NCBI GenBank assembly: GCA_001898645.1
Contig: MKUQ01000012.1
Coordinates: 62,001 to 126,000, forward strand
Source: Burkholderiales bacterium 70-64
GTDB lineage: Bacteria > Pseudomonadota > Gammaproteobacteria > Burkholderiales > Burkholderiaceae_E
Direction of reading: 5' to 3'
Length of the DNA stretch: 64,000 bases
This document shows positions 55,973-64,000 of this stretch, piece after piece; the stretch's first letter is position 1; the number at the start of each line of letters is the position of its first letter. The notes under the pieces were generated by a model that was not told the origin of the DNA, did no database searches, and worked only from the letters and a program-made list of their open reading frames with translations. A program made the translations under genes and the position numbers.

Positions 55973-56048
55973 GTTCGCCCGATGCCTCCGAAAAGCCCGA
56001 TGCTATCAAAGGCTGCCGCCTCGAAGGCGCCGCCGCGGCAAGGCCGTA

Positions 56049-56810
56049 TCAGCCGCCCGCCTCGGGCTCCAGGCGGCCGTCGCGCAAGCGCAGCACCCGA
56101 TCGGCGCGCGAAGCCAGGTCGGGGTCATGGGTAACGATGACGAAGGCCACGCCGAGCTCGCGCGACAGCGCGGCCATCAGCTCGTGCACCTGGTGCGCCG
56201 TGGCGCGATCGAGGTTGCCGGTCGGCTCGTCGGCCAGCACGCAGCGCGGCTGGGTGACCATCGCGCGCGCCATCGCCACTCGCTGGCGCTCGCCGCCCGA
56301 GAGCTCGCCCGGCGCGTGCTCGAGGCGCGCGCCGAGGCCGACCCGCTGCAGCATGCGCGCGGCCTGCGCGCGCGCCTCGGCTGCCGGCAGGCGGCGGATG
56401 CGCAGGGGCATCGAGACGTTGTCGAGCGCGCTGAACTCCGACAGCAGGTGGTGGAACTGGTAGACGAAGCCGAGCAGGCGGTTGCGCCGCATGCCGAGCT
56501 CGGCCTGCGACAGCCCGGCGATGGGCCGGCCGAGCCACGTCACGTCGCCGGCGCTCGCCTCGTCCAGGCCGCCGAGCAGGTGCAGCAGCGTGCTCTTGCC
56601 GGAGCCGGACACGCCGACGATCGCGACGCGCTCGCCGGCATGGATGTCGATGTCCACCCCGTGCAGCACCGGCACCGCGAGCGCGCCGCTGCCGTAGGTC
56701 TTGCGCAGCGCGCGCGCCGACACCACTGTGACGTCGGCGCCGCCCTGCGCCGCGGCGCCGGCCGCCGCGGCCTCGGACACGTCGGGCTTCACGGGTACGT
56801 CGGGCTTCAT
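56049..56810 (-). CDS. lolD: Lipoprotein-releasing system ATP-binding protein LolD
   Basis: A 253-residue ATPase of the Lol lipoprotein-sorting machine. Walker [10 protein letters not shown], the diagnostic [27 protein letters not shown] region of LolD, ABC signature [15 protein letters not shown] and Walker [13 protein letters not shown] are present. A longer N-terminal Ala/Gly-rich extension (first about 25 residues, [20 protein letters not shown]) is added to the usual 230. The ATG overlaps the stop of the upstream permease gene (ATGA). Together they extract lipoproteins from the inner membrane for delivery to LolA. Confidence 0.94.
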   Translation of the reverse strand: MKPDVPVKPDVSEAAAAGAAAQGGADVTVVSARALRKTYGSGALAVPVLHGVDIDIHAGERVAIVGVSGSGKSTLLHLLGGLDEASAGDVTWLGRPIAGLSQAELGMRRNRLLGFVYQFHHLLSEFSALDNVSMPLRIRRLPAAEARAQAARMLQRVGLGARLEHAPGELSGGERQRVAMARAMVTQPRCVLADEPTGNLDRATAHQVHELMAALSRELGVAFVIVTHDPDLASRADRVLRLRDGRLEPEAGG

Positions 56811-58063
56811 TCGTAGCGCAGCGCTTCGGCCGGGCGTACGCGCGAGGCGCGCCAGCTCGGGTACAGCGTGGAGCCGAGAGCCAGCACGCAGGCCGTCACG
56901 CCGATGGACAGCACGTCGTGCCAGCGCAGGTCGCTGGGCAGGTAGTCGATGAAATAGATGCCCTTGGGCAGCACCTGGAAGCCGAACACCGACTCGAGCC
57001 AGCCGGTCACCGGCCCGATGTTCAGGGCGAGCAGCACGCCGAAGAGCACGCCCAGCAGCATGCCGAGCAGGCCCACCGAGGCGCCCTGCACGACGAAGAT
57101 GCGCATGATGCTCGCGGGCGGCGCGCCGAGCGTGCGCAGGATGGCGATGTCGGGCCGCTTGTCGGTGACGGTCATCACCAGCATCGAGACCAGGTTGAAG
57201 GCGGCCACCGCCATGATGAGCGTGAGGATGATGAACATCATCCGCTTCTCGATCTGCACCGCGGCGAACCAGTTGCGGTTCTCCGAGGACCAGTCGCGCA
57301 CCAGGAAGTCGCCGTCGAGCGAGCGCACCAGCTCGCCGGCGATCTGCGGCGCCGCCAGCATGTCGCTGGTCTTCAGGCGCACGCCGCTGACGCCCTCGAC
57401 GCGGAACAGCTTCGCGGCGTCCTCGATGTTCATCAGCAGCAGGCTCGAGTCGTACTCGTAGTGCCCGGCCCTGAACACGGCGACCACGGTGAGCTGGCGC
57501 AGCCGCGGCACCACCCCGGCCGGCGTGGTCGTGCCCTGGGGCGCCACGAGCGTGATCTTCGAGCCGACGTCGAGCAGCAGCTGGTCGGCCAGCTCGGCGC
57601 CCACGGCCACGCCGAACTCGCCCGGGCGCAGGTCGGCCAGCCGCCCGCGCGGCATGTCGCGCACGAAGTCCGACACCTCCGGCTCGAGCGCCGGATCGAC
57701 GCCGCGCACCAGCACGCCGCGCACGCTCTCGCCGTGCGTGAGCATCGCCTGGCCGGACACGTACGGGGCACCGGCCACGACGCGCGGGTTGCGCTTGGCC
57801 TGCGCGAGCACCGAGCGCCAGTCGGTCATCGGCGTATGGCCGGCGAGGATCTCGATGTGCGCGAGCACCGACAGCATGCGGTCGCGCACTTCCTTCTGGA
57901 AGCCGTTCATCACCGAGAGCACGGTGATGAGCGCGGCCACGCCCAGCGCGATCCCGGCCACCGACAGGGCGGAGATGAACGAGATGAAACCGTTGCGCCG
58001 GTCGGCGCGTCGACGGGCGCGCGTATAGCGCAGGCCGATGAAGAGTTCGTATGGGAGTTGCAT
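56807..58063 (-). CDS. Lipoprotein-releasing system permease LolC/LolE
   Basis: A 418-residue inner-membrane permease of the Lol system. [20 protein letters not shown] precedes helix 1 ([20 protein letters not shown], about 25-45), then [20 protein letters not shown], a large periplasmic domain (about 50-265) and a three-helix C-terminal block (about 270-400) with [20 protein letters not shown]. This fits LolC/LolE proteins. A single gene here means the complex uses a LolC-E hybrid (LolF-like) as a homodimer, as in some betaproteobacteria. It is coupled to lolD by ATGA. Confidence 0.93.
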   Translation of the reverse strand: MQLPYELFIGLRYTRARRRADRRNGFISFISALSVAGIALGVAALITVLSVMNGFQKEVRDRMLSVLAHIEILAGHTPMTDWRSVLAQAKRNPRVVAGAPYVSGQAMLTHGESVRGVLVRGVDPALEPEVSDFVRDMPRGRLADLRPGEFGVAVGAELADQLLLDVGSKITLVAPQGTTTPAGVVPRLRQLTVVAVFRAGHYEYDSSLLLMNIEDAAKLFRVEGVSGVRLKTSDMLAAPQIAGELVRSLDGDFLVRDWSSENRNWFAAVQIEKRMMFIILTLIMAVAAFNLVSMLVMTVTDKRPDIAILRTLGAPPASIMRIFVVQGASVGLLGMLLGVLFGVLLALNIGPVTGWLESVFGFQVLPKGIYFIDYLPSDLRWHDVLSIGVTACVLALGSTLYPSWRASRVRPAEALRYE

Positions 58064-58084
58064 CGGGACGCCGGCAGTTTGCCA

Positions 58085-58090
58085 TAGAAT
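58085..58090 (+). promoter_or_regulatory. -10 box just before the gene at 58097
   Basis: TAGAAT lies six bases before the GTG start at 58097, predicting transcription from the start codon itself. No ribosome site is present in the gap. The divergent lolC/E gene begins 34 bases away. Confidence 0.5.
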
Positions 58091-58096
58091 CCCGCG

Positions 58097-59221
58097 GTGA
58101 CCATCACGATCCTGTGCGCCGGCGCGCTGGCTCGCCCCGGCACCGACGCCGATGCCGGGTCGACCTCTACGATGCAGGCCCCGCTGCCGCCCGAGATCTC
58201 CGACGGGACGGTTGCCCGCACCCTCCTTCGCGCCCGCGTCGTGAGCCGCACGCGCCAGCCGGGCCTGGTGCCCGAGGAGCTGCCCGAGGAAGCCTGGCTG
58301 CGCGCACGCTTCGGCCTCGAGGGCGCGGTCGCCGCCTGCGCGCTGCCGCCCGGCGACCCGCACGCTCCCGACGTGCTGGTGCGCCCGGTGCATCTGCACC
58401 TCGGCCTCGATCACCTGGTGCTCGCGCCGCCGGCCGCCGTCGCGCTCGCGCGTGCCGAAGCCGATGCGCTGGCAGCGCGCGCCAACGAGCTCATCGGCGA
58501 AGACGGGCTCGCGCTGCGCGTCGTGCAGCCCGATGCCTGGCGCCTCGAGGCGCCCTCGCCCGCCGCGCAGGCGGACCTCGCGGCGATCGCCGCGCTGCTC
58601 GCGCGCAGCGCGCGCATGGCGAGCGGGCGCAGCATCGACGTCTACGAGCCGCAGGGCGAGGCGGCGCGGCGCTGGCGCCAGCTGAACAACCTGGTCCAGA
58701 TGGGCTGGTTCGAGCACGCCGTCAACCTCGCCCGCGAAGCCGAGGGGCGGCTGCCCGTCAGCGGCCTGTGGCTCGAAGGCGGCGTGCGCAGCGTCGCGCG
58801 GCGGCCGTTCGCCGACGTGCGCGCCACCGATCCCGCCGTCGCCGGGCTCGCCCTGCGCGCCGGCGTCCCGTCGCGGCTGATCGCCGCCGGGGACGAAGCC
58901 GCGATGGACCCCTCGGCATGGATCGAAGCAGCCGGGCCGTCGCGCGGCGAGGCAGTGCTGCTCGCCCCGGGCTTCTGGCAGCAGGCCGTCGGCGAGGGCG
59001 ACCCGGCCGCCTGGACGCAGGCCTGGCAACGCTTCGAGCGCTGGTTCGCGGCGCTCGCGCATGCCCGGCCGGCGATCGCCGAGGACAGCCTGCACTGGGT
59101 GCTGACGGGCGAGCGCAGCACCGTGGTGCTGGCCAGCACGCGCGGCGATCGCTTCAGGCCGTGGCGCCGCGTGCAGCTGGCCACGCTGGTGCGCGACGCC
59201 GCGCGGGACGCCTCGGCATGA
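58097..59221 (+). CDS. Conserved protein upstream of recJ (phosphoglycerate-mutase-like annotation)
   Basis: A 374-residue soluble protein found upstream of recJ in many betaproteobacteria, where it is often annotated as a phosphoglycerate-mutase-like or regulatory protein. Visible segments are [53 protein letters not shown] and [13 protein letters not shown]. No metal or phosphohistidine motif of either mutase class is obvious. It begins at a GTG six bases after a TAGAAT box, so its mRNA may be leaderless. Its TGA overlaps the recJ ATG (ATGA), so it is translationally coupled to the repair nuclease. Its function is unknown. Confidence 0.75.
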   Translation: MTITILCAGALARPGTDADAGSTSTMQAPLPPEISDGTVARTLLRARVVSRTRQPGLVPEELPEEAWLRARFGLEGAVAACALPPGDPHAPDVLVRPVHLHLGLDHLVLAPPAAVALARAEADALAARANELIGEDGLALRVVQPDAWRLEAPSPAAQADLAAIAALLARSARMASGRSIDVYEPQGEAARRWRQLNNLVQMGWFEHAVNLAREAEGRLPVSGLWLEGGVRSVARRPFADVRATDPAVAGLALRAGVPSRLIAAGDEAAMDPSAWIEAAGPSRGEAVLLAPGFWQQAVGEGDPAAWTQAWQRFERWFAALAHARPAIAEDSLHWVLTGERSTVVLASTRGDRFRPWRRVQLATLVRDAARDASA

Positions 59222-61014
59222 TCACTACCCGCCCGGTGCCGCCGGCCGCGCTGCAGCGGCTGCTCGAAGCGGGCGTGGCGCCGGTGCTGGCGCGCCTGCT
59301 GGCCGCACGCGGCATCGCGGACTCGGCGGCGCTCTCGCGCGACATGGGCCGGCTCGCCCCGCCCGATGCGATGAAAGGCCTCGCCCTGGCCGCGCGGCTG
59401 CTGGCCGATGCGATCGAGCGCGGCGAGCGGCTGTGCATCGTGGCCGACTACGACTGCGACGGCGCCACCGCCTGCGCCGTGGCGATGCGCGGCCTGCATG
59501 CCCTCGGCGCGGCGCCGGGCCAGGTCGACTACCTGGTGCCCAACCGCTTCGAGCACGGCTACGGGCTCACGCCGCCGGTGGTCGCGCTGGCCGCGCGCCA
59601 CCCGCGGCTCGGGCGCCCCGACTGGCTGCTCACCGTGGACAGCGGCATCGCCAGCCTCGAAGGCGTGGCCGCGGCGCGCGCCGCCGGCATGCGCGTCATC
59701 GTCACCGACCACCACCTGCCGGCCCAGGCGCTGCCGCAGGCCGATGCCATCGTCGATCCCAACCAGCCGGGCTGCGGCTTTCCGAGCAAGCACCTGGCCG
59801 GGGTCGGCGTCATGTTCTACCTGCTGCTGGCGCTGCGCGCCGAGTGGCGCCGGCGCGACCCGGGCGCCGCGGCCGCGCGCGCGCCGCTGCAGCGGCTGCT
59901 CGACCTGGTGGCGCTGGGCACGATCGCCGACCTGGTGCCGCTGGACGCCAACAACCGCCTGCTGGTGACCGCCGGGCTGCAGCGCATCCGCGCCGGCGCC
60001 GCCTGCGCCGGCGTGCGCGCGCTGCTGCGCGTGGCCGGCCGCGAGGAACGGCGCGCCGGCAGTGCCGATCTCGGCTTCGCGCTCGGCCCGCGCATCAACG
60101 CCGCGGGCCGCCTGGCCGACATCTCGGTGGGCATCGAGTGCCTGCTCAGCGACGATGAGGCGCGCGCCGCCGAGCTGGCCGGCGCGCTCGACGCGATCAA
60201 CCGCGAACGCCGCGACCTCGAGCGCGACATGCGCGAGGAGGCGCTGGCCGCGCTCGAGGCCCTGCCCGAGCCGGCCGCCGCGCGCTGCTCGGTGGTGCTG
60301 CATCGCGAGGGCTGGCACGAAGGGCTCATCGGCCTGATCGCCGGCCGCATCAAGGACCGCCTGCACCGCCCGACCTTCGCGCTCGCCACGGCCGCCGGCG
60401 ACGCGGCTCAGCTGCGCGGCTCGGGCCGCTCGATCCCCGGCGTGCACCTGCGCGACGTGCTCGATCTGGTGGACAAGCGCGCGCCGGGGCTGCTGCTGCG
60501 CTTCGGCGGCCACGCCATGGCCGCCGGCCTGACCCTGCACGCGGCCCGGCTGGCCGAGTTCGAGGCGCGGCTCGAGGAAGCGGTCGCGGCATTCGCCGAT
60601 CCCTCGTGCTTCGCCCCCACGCTGATGACCGACGGTGCGCTGGCGCCCGGCGAGATCGACCTGGCGCTGGTCGATGCCCTCGAAGCCGAGGTGTGGGGCC
60701 AGGGGTTCGCCCCGCCGCTGTTCAGCGGCGAGTTCACGGTGCTGCGCCAGTCGGTGCTCGCCGGACGACACCTGAAGGTGGAGCTGCGCGCCGGCACCGC
60801 GGCCGCCGGCGGCGCTGCGAACGGCGCTGCCCCCATTGCCGCCGCCGGCGCCACGGCCGCCGCCGCGCAGCGGCTCGGCGCCATCGCCTTCGGCCGCACC
60901 GAGCCGCTGCCCTCGCCGGCGCGCCTGGCCTACCGGCTGATGCGCGACGAGTGGCAGGGGCTGGCCAGCGTGCGCCTGGTGATCGAGGCCGCGGAAGCCG
61001 CCTCACCCGTATAA
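59218..61014 (+). CDS. recJ: Single-stranded-DNA-specific exonuclease RecJ
   Basis: A 598-residue 5'-3' ssDNA exonuclease of the DHH family used in recombination and mismatch repair. Motif I is [18 protein letters not shown], motif III is the DHH itself in [11 protein letters not shown], with [10 protein letters not shown] (motif IV) and [20 protein letters not shown]. The DHHA1 region [22 protein letters not shown]...[11 protein letters not shown] follows, and an OB-type C-terminal domain. An Ala-rich insertion ([20 protein letters not shown]) is present near the end. The start overlaps the upstream gene stop. A TATAAT -10 for prfB overlaps its stop codon. Confidence 0.95.
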   Translation: MITTRPVPPAALQRLLEAGVAPVLARLLAARGIADSAALSRDMGRLAPPDAMKGLALAARLLADAIERGERLCIVADYDCDGATACAVAMRGLHALGAAPGQVDYLVPNRFEHGYGLTPPVVALAARHPRLGRPDWLLTVDSGIASLEGVAAARAAGMRVIVTDHHLPAQALPQADAIVDPNQPGCGFPSKHLAGVGVMFYLLLALRAEWRRRDPGAAAARAPLQRLLDLVALGTIADLVPLDANNRLLVTAGLQRIRAGAACAGVRALLRVAGREERRAGSADLGFALGPRINAAGRLADISVGIECLLSDDEARAAELAGALDAINRERRDLERDMREEALAALEALPEPAAARCSVVLHREGWHEGLIGLIAGRIKDRLHRPTFALATAAGDAAQLRGSGRSIPGVHLRDVLDLVDKRAPGLLLRFGGHAMAAGLTLHAARLAEFEARLEEAVAAFADPSCFAPTLMTDGALAPGEIDLALVDALEAEVWGQGFAPPLFSGEFTVLRQSVLAGRHLKVELRAGTAAAGGAANGAAPIAAAGATAAAAQRLGAIAFGRTEPLPSPARLAYRLMRDEWQGLASVRLVIEAAEAASPV

Positions 61015-61015
61015 T
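61010..61015 (+). promoter_or_regulatory. -10 box of prfB overlapping the recJ stop
   Basis: A perfect TATAAT lies across the recJ TAA stop, about 30 bases before the prfB ATG. No strong -35 is visible at 17 bases upstream, so the promoter strength is uncertain. Confidence 0.45.
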
Positions 61016-61044
61016 TTCAGGTTTGCCTCTTGCGAACGGACACC

Positions 61045-62149
61045 ATGGAAGCCGAGCGCCTCAACCAGCTCGAATCGCTCATCGACGACCTGCGCAAGCG
61101 CGCGGCCGAGCTTCGGGGGTATCTTTGACTACGACGCGAAGAAGACCCGCCTCGAAGTGATCAACCGGGAGCTCGAGACTCCCGACATCTGGAACGACGC
61201 CAAGCACGCCCAAGAGCTCGGCCGCGAGAAGAAGAGCCTCGACGACGTGGTCGGGCGCCTCGCCGGCATCGAGCAGGCGCTGCAGGACGCCGCCGAGCTG
61301 TTCGCCATGGCATCGGCCGAGGGCGACGACGCCACGCTGGCGGCGGTCGAGACCGATGCGCAGGCGGTGGAGGCGCGCGTGGCCGACCTCGAGTTCCGGC
61401 GCATGTTCTCCAACCCCGCCGACCCGAATCCCTGCTTCATCGAGATCCAGGCCGGCGCCGGGGGCACCGAGGCCCAGGACTGGGCCGCCATGCTGCTGCG
61501 CCAGTATCTGCGCTACTGCGAACGCAAGGGCTTCGCCACCGAGCTGCTCGAGGAGTCGCCCGGCGACGTCGCCGGCATCAAGGGGGCGACCATCCGCGTC
61601 GACGGCGACTACGCCTACGGCTACCTGCGCACCGAGACCGGCATCCACCGCCTCGTGCGCAAGTCGCCCTTCGACTCCGGCGGCGGGCGGCACACCTCGT
61701 TCGCCTCGGTCTACGTCTATCCCAAGGTCGACGACTCGATCGAGGTCGAGATCAACCCCGCCGACCTGCGCATCGACGTCTACCGCGCCTCGGGCGCGGG
61801 CGGCCAGCACGTGAACAAGACCGAATCGGCGGTGCGCATCACCCACCTGCCGACCAACATCGTCGTGCAGTGCCAGAACGACCGCTCGCAGCACCGCAAC
61901 CGCGACGAGGCGATGAGCATGCTCAAGGCGCGGCTGTACGAGCTCGAGCTGCGCAAGCGCCAGGCCGAGCAGGACAAGGTCGAGGCCGGCAAGACCGACA
62001 TCGGCTGGGGCCACCAGATCCGCTCGTACGTGCTCGACCAGTCGCGCATCAAGGATCTGCGCACGAGCGTCGAGACCAGCAATACGCGCTCCGTGCTCGA
62101 CGGCGACCTCGACGAGTTCATCAGCGCAAGCCTCAAGCAGGGAGTCTGA
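61045..62149 (+). CDS. prfB: Peptide chain release factor 2, with programmed +1 frameshift
   Basis: Release factor 2 ends translation at UGA and UAA. The gene needs a +1 shift: codons 1-27 ([20 protein letters not shown] to RGYL) run to an in-frame TGA at 61126-61128. Skipping T61126 continues as [11 protein letters not shown] to the end at 62149, giving 367 residues. The specificity tripeptide SPF ([15 protein letters not shown]) and catalytic GGQ ([15 protein letters not shown]) are intact. The shift context is complete, so this is autoregulation and not an error. The gene lies between recJ and lysS, the usual order in these bacteria. Confidence 0.97.
61114..61129 (+). promoter_or_regulatory. 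RF2 programmed frameshift site
   Basis: An internal ribosome-binding-like CGGGGG (61114-61119) lies three bases before the slippery CTT-T (61123-61126), followed by TGA and C (61126-61129). It matches the bacterial prfB recoding consensus GGGGGT-ATCTTTGAC. Low RF2 causes shifting, so the cell senses its own release-factor level. Confidence 0.95.
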
Positions 62150-62152
62150 TCC

Positions 62153-63736
<1,584 letters not shown>

Positions 63737-63807
63737 CCCCCTCCCCGCAGCGCCCCGGCCACGGGCTCGAGCACAGGGCGTTGCGGCCCCCAGCGAGTCC
63801 CGGCGCC

Positions 63808-64000
63808 ATGTCCCGTTCCGTCGGCGCCGCGATCACGGCGCTCGGGGTCACCCAGATCATCGGCTGGGGCACCACCCATTACATGCCCGCGATCCTCTCC
63901 GGGCCGATCGCCGCCGGCCTCGGGCTGAGCCCCACCACGGTGCTCGGCGGCTTCTCCTGGGGCCTGCTGGTCGCCGCGGCCAGCGCGCGCACCAGCGGCC
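63808..64000 (+). CDS. MFS transporter, 5' end only
   Basis: The first 64 codons of a major facilitator transporter cut by the window edge. MSRSVGAAITALGVTQIIGW GTTHYMPAILSGPIAAGLGL SPTTVLGGFSWGLL is the standard N-terminal pattern of a group of MFS permeases (LGxTQIIGWGTxxYxPA). Two helices are visible. The ATG follows a 71-base gap after lysS and may belong to a new transcription unit. The substrate is unknown. Confidence 0.8.
   Translation, partial: MSRSVGAAITALGVTQIIGWGTTHYMPAILSGPIAAGLGLSPTTVLGGFSWGLLVAAASARTSG

Overview
The window is high-GC, densely coded bacterial chromosome, most consistent with a betaproteobacterium of the Burkholderiales. The main reasons are the recJ-prfB-lysS order, a parE-parC pair, a Bug-type (tripartite tricarboxylate) binding protein, lolC/E-lolD, propionyl-CoA and acetyl-CoA synthetases, and the overall codon bias. 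Species cannot be named from the sequence alone. Both window ends cut genes: a TRAP transporter small permease on the left and an MFS transporter on the right.

Left part (1-14,213): a TRAP uptake system (DctP plus a cut DctQ), an orphan GspE/PilB-type ATPase, and a minus-strand operon with overlapping ends: small membrane protein, parE, parC, htpG and a spermidine-synthase-like methyltransferase-fold gene. A trans-sulfuration-family PLP enzyme, the Kup potassium transporter and a small DMT permease follow.

14,218-25,002 is one divergent catabolic locus. A LysR regulator and a quinone oxidoreductase read left. An aldehyde dehydrogenase, a TcuA-like flavin dehydrogenase, a complete branched-chain-type ABC importer (livKHMGF) and a PrpF-family isomerase read right. 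Together they look like uptake and desaturation/isomerisation of an unidentified carboxylate. After it come stress-type small genes (peptidoglycan-binding, lysine-rich DNA-binding-like, PRC-barrel), with a consensus-perfect sigma-54 promoter.

26,731-about 35,270: tRNA-Ser(GGA) carries an integrated element of about 8.5 kb. It encodes a tyrosine integrase, a tiny excisionase, a Lar-like zinc protein, and HK97-type capsid, protease, portal, HNH, small and large terminase genes. It has no tail, lysis or replication genes and the capsid/packaging block runs in the reverse of the usual phage order. It resembles a minimal capsid-forming phage satellite (cf-PICI-like) and is the most interesting part of the window. 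It ends with a strongly structured leader in front of a small unknown gene.

Right part (35,318-64,000): VOC protein and a remnant of a second one, acs, class I fumarase, coaX, ydcF-like, prpE, NlpC/P60 hydrolase, a DUF2325 gene divergent from a Fur-type-regulated ferric iron binding protein, RidA, an alpha/beta hydrolase, a 3-hydroxybutyrate dehydrogenase, comEC, tonB-exbB-exbD with an iron-type promoter, tatD, an amidase, a Bug protein, lolD and lolC/E, an unknown gene before recJ, prfB with an intact +1 programmed frameshift, and lysS. The genome is compact: many neighbours overlap by 1-8 bases, and several genes have a -10 box only 6-8 bases before the start codon.
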